Source of the DNA: Fratercula arctica
Taxonomy: Eukaryota > Chordata > Aves > Charadriiformes > Alcidae
DNA: 64,000 nt
Direction of reading: 5' to 3'
Assembly: GCA_947846985.1 (NCBI GenBank)
Contig: CANTUZ010000002.1
Coordinates: 12,445,587-12,509,586 of the forward strand
Made by a program: the position numbers and the translations under genes. Shown in pieces: positions 42,951 to 55,045 of the stretch. The stretch's first letter is position 1, and every line of letters starts with the position of its first letter. The notes below the pieces were generated by a model. It had not been told where the DNA came from and ran no database searches. It saw only the letters and a program-made list of their open reading frames with translations.

Positions 42951-45900
42951 AAATATTTTCACTACATCGAAAGGTCTTGCACAGAATTTCTGCAGTCCTC
43001 TGCACACCAAGAAGATAACTTTGATATGCGGGCACTATCTCATGCACACTCAAACGTCACTCAAGAAATGGACTAATAAGCCTGTTGATCACATCCTCTT
43101 CAGTAATGCAATGCAGGAGATGTTTAATAGTATATAATCTAAAAATATCTTACCATTTAAGAATGCTAGGAGTGCTTACCAAAACAGGAATAACCCACTG
43201 GGAAGAAATTTTTGTGCCTGATAAGAGTATCATGTGCCTCGAAGACAAGTGTGATTGTGTCATGAGCAGTTTTCAGTTTGCTTACAGCTTGTTCTCAGTT
43301 TTCAAATCTGAAGCAGCACTCTCCTGACTGCAGGCTGAAGCACATAACATTAAGAAACCCAATTCATTAATTAACAGTGGCTGCTTCATGTAGCACATCC
43401 ATCACAAAGCCACAAGCTTGTTTTCCTCACTGTAAGTGGACTAACAGCACACACCCTGCAGGTTATCCATAAAGATGCATATTTAATTTCTATTATAACT
43501 ATCATGTCAGATAAGATATTCTTTTATCAGATGATGATTTCAAGAAGTACCAAACTGTTAATTAAAATAAAGCCTTCACCCTTCTACTTGTGCACTGAGC
43601 AACCTCTCAAATGGCAGAATTAAAGTTAACAGCTCAGTCAAACCACGCCAATTGTGAAATGAAAGGTGGGATGCTACCTTAATATAAAGCATCTATGATC
43701 GTAATTCCCCACAACCCCATCCTCTCTTGAAAAGTCATTTGATCTAGTTGAATGTAGAATCACAAATTCTGTATTCATCACCAAGGCCTACAAAAAGCAG
43801 AAAACAATCTCGCACTGGAGGAAAAAGGTCTTTCATCTTTCTCAGCAAAGAGATCAGGAATTTGCCACTCAAGCACATTAGGCAAGTGTCTCAAAGTATA
43901 ATGACTTTCTGATAAAATACTCCCTCCGTTAGGTTCATGAGCATTTGACCTCCTCCCTACCTCCCAGCCCTGGTGCTTCTTCTTATTTTTCCAGGAAAGA
44001 AAACATCACCAGCAAGAACTGAATTGGAATAAATTTCAACGATCCCCCTTTTCTACAAACAGTTAAACAGAGAACTACACAGTAGTTGCTTGCACACACG
44101 CTTTACTTCTGTGACCACCAGCAGAGGACAGAGGACCCAAACTGAACCAATGCCATTAATCCTTCCTTCCTGTTCTCTAGGAAATCATCAGCAAAGTATT
44201 ACAAATCAAGTCCTGCAGTTCTGAGTGAAACTTAAGAAGTCAAGGGCACATTATTCTGCTGCTGCTGTTGTTACTCTTGCCTACAAAGCATCACAGGTAG
44301 CTCCTCCTGCAAGAGAAAAAGAAAAAAAAAAAAAGAAAAAGGCGACAGTAACATACCTGCAGGACTTTCACAAGAGAAATCCCAGCAGAACGCCTGTCCT
44401 GAATTAAAGAGTGAAAGAACAGGTCAATGCAAACCACTGCTCTTTTGCATTGAAAAAAAAAAAAACCAAAAAAACCCCCCAACAAACAGAAAACCAATTA
44501 AGCCTGAACACAGTGCAATGATGCTTCAAAGTACCTACAGAAGGACAAGCTTGGAGTTCCAGACTGCATGGCATTTCACATCTGCCTCTGCTTCCAAGCC
44601 GTATAATAGAGAATACATTTATCACATGAGCCTAACTGTAGAGGGAGACTAACTTTTCATATAATCTTCTAAAAAAAGACAGCGTAAATAACGGCTAAGT
44701 ATAAAAACCCCAAATTTATGCCTAACATGGGTTAACAGAAACTGTAGAATGTGACTTAAGCTCCCTTCTTCCGCAAGATTTTTTTTTAAATAAATATATT
44801 TTAAAAACTGATGAGGTATTCATCAGAGCACAGATATCAGAGATTATACTAGCCCACTCTCATATTAATTTCTTGCAATGCTCCCATCCACCTGCATTTA
44901 CCTGTTACGCTTGACTAAGCTACAAGGCAACAGTCTGCACTTGCACAGTGTCCAGTGCAGTGGGATTCTGATCTGCAAATAAAAGTCACAGCTGAGGTAG
45001 TGCTAATTAAAGTGTTGGTATTTTTACTAATATACACCATTTTAACAGCTAAAAGTGTTTACCTAACACACAAATATTAACTCTAGACCCTTTGGTGTGA
45101 TCTTCGATAGGCTAATTGCATTTTTCTCCGAAAATCAAAGCCTTTCAATAACTTCAGATATCTTTATGCCTAACAAATTATCTGGGAGACTATTCCAGGC
45201 TTTTAGTATAATACCAATATTTAATGTCAAATACTGTTCACTGATGTGGAAATTAGTTTTTTCCACTTAATGCAAACATTAGGAAAGCATGAAAAAAACC
45301 TGTTTCTGAAGTTTAGCACCACCACATGCAAAACCTCATCTAATTTGTCAACTATCATCATCCATGATGCCTGTCTGCACTGAGGTCACATGAGCTAGTA
45401 ATTACACACCTCAGTACACACAGAAAGCAGAAGACCAAGACACAATTGACTAGAAACAGTAAATTGAATTAGAAAGAAAACTAAAGCTTGCCCTGGAATG
45501 AATAGGGCAGGAGCTGATACCTATTAGTACTAATGACTATGGATTTCACAAAATATTGTTCATTTCTGTACTATTTTTAAATAGGCATTTTCGGAAACCT
45601 AGATGGTAACTTAAACTCTTAAACTGATTTATTTAAAATGAAAATAAAAAAACATAAGGGAAACTTTTCAAAAACTTCCATATATCTTTAGCCTATATTA
45701 CTCCTTCCCATAGTCAACCAAGACATCACATGAAGAGATTAACATGGCTATCAGAAAAAGCGACGTGAAAGACTTCTCATCTTTTTTCCTATGAACTATA
45801 TAGTTCTTCATTTTGACATACATCTTATTTCCTGCAAATGAGTTTACTTTGGCAGTCTGGATACTGTCTTTCTCATTATATCATATCTTCTCTGAACTTA

Positions 45901-48900
45901 TGCACACATGAGGAATTATTATGCAATGATGGTATCTTGCATAATAATGTATTTTCCTTGTTTCCCTTTCCTCCCCACATAGCTGGCTTGCTCTCACTTA
46001 ACCAAGGCGTTTTTTGGGGGCTTGCTTTTCTTTAAAGTATTTATTGAAGGAAAGTCAGAGAGATTAATCTTCCTATTCCACTGCTGAAGGAAGCAACAAT
46101 TAGGTATGCTAAGAGCTCACACAGAGCAGTAAAGTTTCAGGAACTGTTGCACTTCCATCTTGAGAGGCATTTTTCATTCTAAGACTGAAACTGATTCCTG
46201 ACTTTGCTGGCTAATGGACTGGCCAGCATCTCAGTAAGTGGACCTGTCATTTTATGAATTATGTTTATTTCACAGAACAACTGCTACAATATTTTACTAG
46301 CTGCTTCAAATTTTTTAAGCTAAGATGCAGCAATTTATCATCTATCTGGCCTTTCCTAATTCTTCAAAGAAACACTAAGTCTTCAAAAGATACGACACAA
46401 GACAGAGTACCAGCAGCTTTAGCACTTGCTTAGAGGGAACAAGTTAAATGTTGTGCATGAAGTGTCAGTGTAGCAATGCCAGGAACAACGAACTTCCTCG
46501 TTTCAATTACTGAAGGTTCCTCCTCTCGATTTACCAATACAATCTTTAAGTTTTCCGCATACTTCACTACCCTGCTAGCCAGAAAATGGCCAACACGCAA
46601 TTCAGGATGCTGTCTGTGACTCTAGACAGTACAGTTTGCAAAGGTAAAAGAAATAACCAACCCAGCTCTGCTGAGTGGGATTTTATGGACAGCACCTTCT
46701 CCGGAAAAAATCAGAAGCTGGCAAAAGAGGATGCAGTATTTTATGATGAAAGACAAAACTACAAACATCACTTGAAGCTCTGAGGTTAATATTTAGGGCG
46801 GTACCAAGGGTGAGGTTAGAAGTCTGACATTCTTTAACAGGTCTTAATAGGCTTATCATCTTAGAATATTGCTATTATTTGGATTCCATGTTTCAAGTCT
46901 GCAATCAGTGCTGTGCTTAAGCAAGAGGAGGTCAAAAACTGGAACTTCTAGGACACTTAATATTTTTAGTGCTTTGAATTATTCTTTAAGACACACATAC
47001 AGCTTCAAAGCCAACCGCTAAGTTCTTTATCATCACATTCTCAGACCACACAATAAACACCTAATTAGGGGATGCAGAAATCTTACACCAAGGATCTCAA
47101 AATTCAAATTCAAATGCATGCAGAACTAGAATTATGGAAAATATTTGATGTAGACTGATGGGACAGCTGTTATGGTGCTCCTAGAATACATCTTCAGTCA
47201 GAACAGTTCTGAGAAAAGTGAGAGAGAAAAGGGTCTACACCCGAGCCCAGGTGGGAGGCCTATACGAACCAAATAAGATGTTGATAATTACAGTGATAAA
47301 TGAAAGGGTACAATACCAAGTCTTCTTCAAACAGGAACGTATACAATAATTCTGACTATGCAAAGATAATTTTCATAAGCACCTGTTCTGCAAAACGTAC
47401 AGCCTGGGATAAACTCCCCCCAAGCTCTGGGGTTTGTTTGGGGTTTTTTTTGGGTGACCTGAAAGGTACTGATTTACCTAAAATATGCTAGTTGAAGTTT
47501 TGAAACACGTTCAGGACCAAATCTAAAGTACTTACAGAAGAAGCATCATTTAACTTTAAGATGTTGTAATAAGAAAAGGAAGCTAATGTTTTTGCCAATG
47601 ATTATTTCATTAACCTCTATCCCAAAAATAGAATTTAACCCAAATAATCCAGTCACTTTAGTATTACTTCCTCTTTTTGAAAAAGCATCCATCCCCCATT
47701 ACAAGCTTCACCAAAATCAGAAGCAACTCTTGTTTTACTTGTAAAACGCTGTATGAAAGACTATCACCTCCTGAGTGCACATTTGTTCACAGTTAGAACA
47801 CCCCACCATTTTGGAGTATCACTGTAATCAAAACTACTGGTAATTCAGGTTTTGACTCACTGTTAAAAGGATGGGCTGTGCCAATATTTGAGCTTGGATT
47901 TAAGGACAATAATTCTTCCTTGCAAGTCAAAACAACTGGGCACAGGCTCTCCTAAAAATTCCACTGATTCCTTGAATCCAGGCAGTTAAAATACACAACG
48001 TTAAATAAGAAATAGAAAATTATAATCGTAAAAAACAGATTATAAGCTAAGCTTCAGCAACAGGTTCATAACAAAAGGATCCCTCTCCCTCCTTTATAAT
48101 ACAAGTCTTTTAGACATCTATTATAAAGAATTGGACAACAAGCTTTTAACAAGAACAAGTACACAAACCTAATATCTTGGAGACATTCCAATGCAGGCAA
48201 TGATATTTTGCTCAAATTGTTTGCCTTGCTGCTTTAAACAGCAATGTGTTGACCGTTTTCTGTCCCTATCTATCAGGTAGCAATAACACTGAATGGGAAT
48301 GAAACTCCAAGATTGCAAATTCTGCACCTATAGGTAGCTATTTCATAAACTTTGGTCCTCAACACTGAAAAGTAACTGTGCCCCGATGCATTCTTCACTT
48401 TTGCTCTGTTTTTCTAATTCCTAGAACAAGAATGAGAAACCAGTAGCATACATCAAAACATTTGAGCATAAACCTTCAGTGCCAGGGTATGAAAGAGCCA
48501 GCTACTTTGGACATTGGTCTGTTGATTCATCAGTTCCTTGTTTGAACAAGAGTCAGACTCTGTTGTGGGGCAACCTGCGACAGCATCACAACCTGTAAAA
48601 ATACGCTTACGGATACCAACACTGCCTGAAAACAAAACCAGAGGGCTGCCAAGAGGCTTCACTGTAAGAACACTGTAATGTTCTCAAGCATTTCATTAAG
48701 TTTCAGACAAGTGAGATTTATCAAATGGTTAAATATTTTTTCCTCAACATAATTACTATTTAACTAATATTTTGTTTCTCAGGATTCCCTGTCAGATCAC
48801 TGGCATCCTATGATTATAAAGCACTTTAATGGAATAACAGAAATCTACAATTTTTTGAAGTAAGTTTGTAACTCCATTACCAAGACAGATGGAAGTCTGT

Positions 48901-51299
48901 CTTATGAATACCATCGATAAAGCATTAATATTCATCATTGATGCTTATTTCCAAACTAGCAGGGAAGGGCCAGTATGAAGTTGAGGGAGAATTTATCTAA
49001 GCAAAGGAGAAATACTATTATGATACTTGTGCATGAAAACACAGGAAATCTAAAAGCAAAATTAAGTGATACAGCATTTAGACTTGCAAAAAGCCCAGCA
49101 CAAGGTTTAGATAAAATAACCGTATGTTCTACATCTACACTCAAAACTGGGTATATTCCTCAGTAAGTCCCACATGAACTGCTGACAGCATCTGAAGGCT
49201 GTAATTTCCAAAGTCTTTATATCGCCAGCGCTTGCTATTTTCAATAGTGAAAGCAATACAGGCATTTTAGGAAGGAGTCCCTAACAAATAAAGCAGTTCT
49301 GGTTCTAATTCATCATAAGCTACCATGCCAGACAGATGCCTACAGATATCTATAGGCATCCACGTTTCTACCTATTGGTATATGCAACAGTCCATAACTA
49401 AAAGCTGCATATAGCTACTACTACTTTAAGTACGCGTGCACTGAACTGAAGATATCTATGAACTCCACTTGCCCATAAAGGCAATCCAGAATAAACCTTT
49501 ACTGTAGGATATACTCCCTGGGACACCAGCTCCTTACATGCCAACAGCCTTATGCGAATAACAACAGAGCTGCTGGAAGCGCAGAGGCGGCAATCCATTC
49601 AACTTATGAACGAACGATTCCTTTTGTATTACATCATTCAGCTACCCATTAAGGAGCTGGACTGACAGGATCCAGAATATGCATAGCCCAGCCCTCCATG
49701 GTAAACGAGCGTTAGAAAAGATTAAGGCTCAAAGAAATTGGTGATTCATCAGGGCGTCAAAACAGTGTTTCCCCAATTCCCTGCTATGTTCTAGGCCAAG
49801 TAGCTAGCCACATATTAGTAACCCCTGTCAGACTTCCAATTTTGGAGTTAATTGCTGTTCCTGAAACACATAGCCAGACACAAAATACCTGCAGCAGCAC
49901 ACATCACAGAACGAACACTGTCATGGCTAATCGCACAATTATGCTGTATTACAGTCACACCTAATTTAAGTACTCCAAAGTACCTGTGTTGTCTGCAGGT
50001 ATTACTCTATTGCCTGCTTCCTAATAGAGAGGGGGGACACCCTCCTTTAGAAAGGGTACATAACAGCAACACACACGGAGAACACACAAATGCGAAAGAC
50101 CAATTAAAAAAAGGATTATAAATCCTTGGCTCCATCACATCACCAAAACTTAAATGGCAGCTATGAACCAATTAATAGAATTTGCTTCTCTCTTGCACTA
50201 CTTTATAGAACTTGGCTAAATTAATTTAAATGAATGGGTGGTCAACTTTGAGTCTCCTGTCACTAACAAGTTCCTCAAACACTAGTTTTAAGTATTTTTT
50301 TATCATGAGCCAGTCAAAGTCAGCATATCCTTGAAGAGAAAGAAGTGGATTGTTGGAATAGCAGTGGGTCTTCTTCAATTATCAGTATTTACAGCACCAA
50401 ATTATTTTATTGACCAGGTGAAATATTACTGAGTTTTACACTCAGAGGAAGTGCTCAGAGGTGATCTATTTTCATGTTTGACTGCTGGATACACTAGCTT
50501 GCCTCAAATGTCACACAGGGGAGTTAATACATCGGAAAAGAAAATAGAGCTTCCCCAAAGCACTAGCTTACAACTGTATTTACAACATTTTCAACCAATA
50601 CATTTGATAAAGCATATTACCTGTTCAGGTGGAAGAGGGTATGTACGTATGTTTTCTCTTTTTTGAGGTATCACACGAAACTAACATTATTTTAGAGTTT
50701 TACATCACTTTCGCCTCCCTAATTTCATGACTGGCTTACATGGTGTAATCCACCTTGTCTAGATCTTGTTTTATATGGACTAAAATGATAGTATTGGATT
50801 CAGCACGCGTATGCCTTGCTTTGGGAACAACATCGTTCAAAGACCTTTCTGGGGCCTTTACTACAAGTGCAGCTTCTACTCTCATTTTCTACACAGTTCT
50901 CCACATACTGTTGCCTCTTACAAAACTGTAGGAGAAGGGGTTAATTTTCTTCCTTACAACGTCCTATTTTGTAACATCCTTCCTTTCCTACTTGTACCTG
51001 TGTGTGCCCATTCTGAATGCAAATACAAGAGACTGGCAATATGCACATTAGTTTAATATCACAGATTACATACAGGAATAAATGCAGCCAAAGATTACTT
51101 TCTAGTTATTTCTAAAGCTACACAAACTTGTTGTCTAAAAATGTCACGTTGCTAGTAAATGCTTAAAGGAACAGAACACTGTGTAAACCACACTTTTTAC
51201 AACATCTTACATCACATAACAGTTCCTCACATGTGCGCATACACACACACAAAAAAATTCACACTCCCAAAGCCTGAAGTTCTCCAGACTTGAAACTGT

Positions 51300-51495
51300 T
51301 TCTTGGCTTTCTTCATCTGGTCTCTTTTGCCTTTTTCTCTGTGCCAGCAACAGCCTTCTTGACGCTGCATTTGTTAGCTACCTCTACAGCCACCTTTGCA
51401 GAGCATCTCCAAGACAAGAATGCTCTTCTTCAAGGAGATCGATAAGGCCACTGCCCTTGACAAAACCTGCTCCTTCCAACACAGGCAAAAGAAAA
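51300..51495 (-). pseudogene. Possible decayed retrocopy (unidentified)
   Basis: Minus-strand reading gives two coding-like blocks in different frames joined by one frameshift: GAGFVKGSGLIDLLEEEHSC and a lysine-rich block with AVEVANKCSVKKAVAGTEKK ending in a stop. No family recognised and no poly(A) tail seen. Such a pattern can arise by chance; intron 1. Confidence 0.2.
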
Positions 51496-52600
51496 GGTAA
51501 GTCAAGTGCTCTACGTGCTTATTTGTGTACCTTACCTGTTAATTTATGAGAATGTGAATGTCTGATGAATATATACAGGCACCATGGAATTAAACATTAA
51601 TAGCACTGAAGGGCCAAAAAGCCACCTAGTTTAAAAAAATTAAACTGATGAAACACATCTACACCTAATTACTTTGTTCTTTCTAACTCCTTTCTTGCTA
51701 CCTTTCAGCTGTCACTTTAGATTTGTCACGCACTATGGCCAGAAACATGCCTCTTCCATGTCTAGCATGTGCATTCTGTGAGGTAATGTAATAAATATTT
51801 AACAAAGAGTTTATATTACCATGCCAATTAAACTCACAACTGATTTAAAGCCAAAGCCACTGCCAGATATGAGACTTAATAACAGACGCAGCAACAGATC
51901 TCCACAGAACATGTAGATTAGACAAACCTGACTGTATTTATTTTGCATTTCAGTAAAATAAACCAAGTAGTTAATTTCACTCTAATCAAGTAAAGCATCA
52001 GAGTCAGAAGTTGCCTACATGACTATCGCGTCTCAAACTAACAAAAAAAACCCCAAATTCCAAAGTCCCCCCAACTGCCCCCAGTTCCAGAACCTACATC
52101 TTGCTCTGTACTGAAGAAGATTTAAGTTGCAGCCACATATCTAAACAATATATACATATGTATCAGTCATCCATACCTTTCTATGTGCATATTTGCATTA
52201 GAGCAAGCCATAAAAAGCAACCAAGGCAGAACACACTTGTGCTGACACCTTTATTCCCTTAAGGCATTTGTGCATAAACCCTTGAAAAAACAGAAATAAT
52301 TACAAGGTAAACAATTCAATCCAACCCAGAACATTGTGTGCACCTAAGGACCTGATTATATACCATGAAAATATACAATCACTTATTCAGGAACACCCAA
52401 GAGGTCAAATGTTTTTTGTTAACTCATTTATTCACCTTTTATACCTATTTCATCTTTTATACCAGTTTCAATAAGGTTATTTTTTTCCCCAAAATGTAGG
52501 ATCAATTAAATATAAGAGTAATTTTGGCTTCCATATATATAGTATACACATACAACTGGCCACATACCCACAAGAATTTCCTGTAGATGTTACATATAAA

Positions 52601-52624
52601 ATACATACTGTTTTCAGTATGTAT
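52601..52624. repeat. 10-bp inverted repeat with T4 loop in a TA/TG-rich stretch
   Basis: Arms ATACATACTG and CAGTATGTAT around TTTT, inside a purine-pyrimidine alternating region (about 52530-52650, many TATA and TGTA steps). In intron 1. Confidence 0.8.
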
Positions 52625-53169
52625 GTATTGTATATATACTGTATGTATTTTTTTTATCAGGCCTCACCCTAGTTTTCTCCTCCCTTTCACTTCCCACAAA
52701 AAAAAATTAGAAAATATCAATGTTCTTCTAATAGCTTGAGTGATTAAGCTGATTAGCTTCGTATCTCAAGAATTAACTTGAAGAAATGCTTACAAGTCAG
52801 CAGGAAACAAGTGAAAGTTCAACTGATAAAAACAGTTACCAGATCAGAACCAAAACCCTATAGTTGTGAAATCCCAGCAAGTTTAGAAAAAAAAAAAACC
52901 AACACAACATGCTTTGACCTTTGAAAATTTATCCAATGCTTAAAAACCAGGTAAGTTTGACATGACACTTAAACCACATGAAAGATTAAAGCCTTTCAAT
53001 AGCTATCCTGAGGCAGTACTTAAGAAAGATTCCTACTCCAATTTTACTAAGGACTCAGACGGAGGCCAACAAAACTAGGCCAGAGACAAGACGCAGGATC
53101 GGAAGCCAGAATTCCCATGGTTTTACCCCAACCGTGACTCAAGTTTAAAGAGTGGTTTTGAAACCAACT

Positions 53170-53275
53170 CTCTCTCTGTGGCCACAGGCAAGTCTTAACC
53201 GCTTTGCCTCAATTCCCTTACCTGCAGAATAAAAATAATTATACTTATCTGCCACACAGGAATCTTGTACAACAT
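53170..53275 (+). repeat. MIR-type SINE fragment
   Basis: Diverged match to the MIR core: a GGCCACAGGCAAGTCTTAAC segment, then GCCTCAATTCCCTTACCTGC, then AATAATTATACTTATCTGCC. This parallels the MIR succession of tRNA-like body, core and tail. In intron 1. Confidence 0.6.
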
Positions 53276-53910
53276 TGTTTGGCAAGCGCACATCTGTTTA
53301 AACTGCGGACAAAGCTACGTAGTAATTTTGAGCATCTGCACAAACTGAAACTGAGAGTGAAAACAACTTAACTGAAGCAGCCAGCGAAGGCCCAACAAAA
53401 TCCTAGAGGCAAAACACCGTTTGTGTGGCAGCTGCTTTGGCAAGTAGATTTTTGCAACCTGCGAGCACGGCTGGCCCGCTCCCTCCCGCACCATCAGTTC
53501 ACCAGTCCGGGCTGATCCCCAGCAGCCAGCGCTGCCCTGCCCCGCTCCCGCCCGCACCCGCCGCCGGCTCCGGCCCGCCTCTTCCAGAGGGTCGCAGCTC
53601 CCCACCCGCCGAGGGGGGACAGCCGAGAACGGCCAGCGCTTCAGGCGTTGCCCTCTCTCCGCCACCTCCAAAGGCGGAGCTCCCACCCGCTGCCCACGGG
53701 GACATCTTCGGCCACGCCAAACCGGCGCGGGGGGCAAAGCTCACCCGCCCGCTGCCCGGCCACTCTCCGGGGCGCTGCTCGGTCAGGCCGCAGTGCGGGA
53801 GCGGCCCCGGCGGCCCGGCCACTCGCCCTACCCCCCGCTATCATCAAGGCCCCGAGCCGGAATCCCTCCTCCTCCCTCCTACCTCTCCCCCGGGAACCGC
53901 CTCGGGTGGG

Positions 53911-53921
53911 AAGATGGCGGC
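53911..53921 (+). promoter_or_regulatory. YY1-type motif (AAGATGGCGGC)
   Basis: Exact match to the YY1/REX1 consensus on the plus strand, about 180 bp inside intron 1 from the exon 1 donor. YY1 sites of this form usually lie just downstream of a start and point along the transcript; here it points against LARP4B, so it may mark a plus-strand start or simply be a bound element. Confidence 0.45.
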
Positions 53922-54094
53922 TCCGGCCGCCTCCCCGGTGCGAGGCGGGTGGCGGAAGGGGGGGGCCTCTCTCCCCCTCCAGCTCCACCGTTTTCCCCTC
54001 GCACCGGGAGATGGGCGAATCGGGGCGGGGGAAGCGGCCCGAGCGGCCGCCGCCGCCGAGGGGGCACGGGCCCCGGGCGGCCCCTCGCACTCAC

Positions 54095-54424
54095 CTGTCA
54101 CCAGCAGCCGCCGCCGCCCTCGGGCCGGGCCTCGATGGGGAGAAGGCGGGCGGACACAGGAGGTGGGGAGTGTCTCCGCTGGCGCCGGGGCCTCTCGCTC
54201 CTGCCGGGCTTTCCGCTACGCCGGGGCCTCTCGCTGCGCCGCCGCCGCCGCCGGGGCCTCGCCGCCGCCGGATGCCAGGAGGAGAGCGGAGAGCGGGGCG
54301 GGGGCCGGGAGGAGGAGCAGGCGGCGGCAGCACGGCGGGGAGGGGGACGCGGAGGGAGGAGGCGGCGGCGGCGGCTCCGGGGCCCGAAACGTCTCCGAGC
54401 CGAGAGTCAACCACCCGCTCGCAT
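54095..54424 (-). other. LARP4B: LARP4B non-coding first exon (5' end approximate)
   Basis: The donor GACAG then gtgagt at 54095/54094 sits in the CpG island at the expected place for the untranslated first exon. The transcription start is not visible; it is placed near 54.40-54.47 kb because CCAAT, CRE and E-box elements lie just beyond. Joining this exon to exon 2 creates an in-frame TGA immediately upstream, confirming it is non-coding for the standard protein. The sequence is dominated by CGG/CCG runs, for example near 54236-54252 and 54361-54375. Confidence 0.75.
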
Positions 54425-54434
54425 GAGAGACCCG

Positions 54435-54455
54435 CTTCCGGCTCCCGGCGGAAGT
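54435..54455. promoter_or_regulatory. Paired ETS-type sites
   Basis: CTTCCGG at 54435-54441 and CGGAAGT at 54449-54455 form an inverted pair of GGAA cores of the GABP/ETS type typical of CpG-island start sites. They probably lie at or next to the transcription start. Confidence 0.5.
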
Positions 54456-54477
54456 CCCTCCTCCGCCGGCAGAAGGG

Positions 54478-54537
54478 ATTGGCCGGCGGCGCCGCGCGGA
54501 GCGGCGCGCTCGGCCGGCACCCGCGCCCACGGATTGG
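54478..54537 (-). promoter_or_regulatory. Pair of CCAAT boxes (54478-54482 and 54533-54537)
   Basis: Two ATTGG pentamers on the plus strand, so CCAAT on the LARP4B strand, each flanked as GGATTGGC, the preferred NF-Y context. They are 55 bp apart, within the usual NF-Y distance from a start site. Confidence 0.6.
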
Positions 54538-54577
54538 CGGAGGGGCCGCCGCGCGCGGCGTGACGCGCGCCGAAAAG

Positions 54578-54585
54578 CACGTGAC
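54578..54585. promoter_or_regulatory. CACGTG E-box (GTCACGTG on the minus strand)
   Basis: A full E-box core preceded by GT on the minus strand gives GTCACGTG, the USF/MiT (TFEB-type, CLEAR-like) pattern. It sits 5 bp from the CRE at 54591. Confidence 0.5.
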
Positions 54586-54590
54586 GCCCT

Positions 54591-54598
54591 TGACGTCA
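54591..54598. promoter_or_regulatory. Perfect cAMP-response element (TGACGTCA)
   Basis: The palindromic CRE octamer lies about 130-200 bp upstream of the likely LARP4B start region. CREB/ATF binding is expected from the motif; occupancy is not shown by sequence. Confidence 0.6.
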
Positions 54599-54741
54599 CC
54601 CGCTCTGAACGAGCGCGGGGAGGCGGGCCGATGCTGCCCGCCGTCCGAGGCCTTTTGTCTCCTCGCACTTGCCGTAGCCCCGCCGGCGGGGCGGGGCCGG
54701 GCGGGGCTTTCCCCTTTCCTCAGCCCGAGCCCTTCCCCGGC

Positions 54742-55045
54742 AATGGCGCCTCCCGCTGCTCTAGCTGTCGGGCCTCACCATGTCGGCTGTCACAGCCTCG
54801 CGATCCCCTCGATCACTTCCCCGGTGAGGGGAAAGCGGCGCCTCCCGGCCCGCTGGGCGCCTTCTGGCGGGGGGCCACCGTCCGGCCTCCCTCGGGAGCT
54901 CTGGCAGACCTTCACTAAGGCGCTGAGGGGAGCGCGGCCCGCCCAGCCCCTTCGCACTGGGAAGGGGCAGAACGGGGCCGAACAGCCTGACCTCCGGGCA
55001 GGCCGGGTTACCGGTGCGTGCCCTCACCGAGGGCTAGACGTCTAG
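54742..55045 (+). other. Open frame on the divergent side of the CpG island (doubtful)
   Basis: The ATG at 54742 (G at +4) opens about 100 codons (MAPPAALAVGPHHV onward) with stop near 55045. A second ATG at about 54780, in excellent context (ACCATGT), opens a 15-codon frame crossing a possible donor (CCCCG then gtgagg). Neither resembles a known protein, and GC richness alone can produce such frames. Kept only as a possible promoter-divergent transcript. Confidence 0.12.

Larger units (their letters stand above)
35512..54094 (-). other. LARP4B: LARP4B intron 1 (18.6 kb)
   Basis: GT donor at 54094 and AG acceptor at 35512. Contains a MIR fragment, the G-rich tract at 39.8 kb, the palindromes at 42.9 and 52.6 kb, a poly(A) run near 42308-42330 and a possible retrocopy at 51.3 kb. 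A small GC-rich patch lies at about 35660-35790, just upstream of exon 2. No other coding exon was convincing; the short frames have no family match. Confidence 0.8.
53450..55040. promoter_or_regulatory. LARP4B: CpG-island promoter of LARP4B
   Basis: About 1.6 kb of very GC- and CpG-rich DNA in an otherwise AT-rich window, with GC boxes, (CCG)n runs and the first-exon donor at 54095. No TATA box was seen, consistent with a dispersed housekeeping-type promoter. The long overlapping open frames on both strands here are an effect of GC richness and are not listed as genes. Confidence 0.92.

Noticed and set aside
53425..55045. Several long overlapping open frames on both strands (up to about 465 codons), rich in Pro, Arg, Gly and Ala
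   Set aside because: They coincide with the CpG island, occur in many frames at once, and show only GC-driven low complexity with no recognisable domain. LARP4B exon 1 and its donor lie inside.
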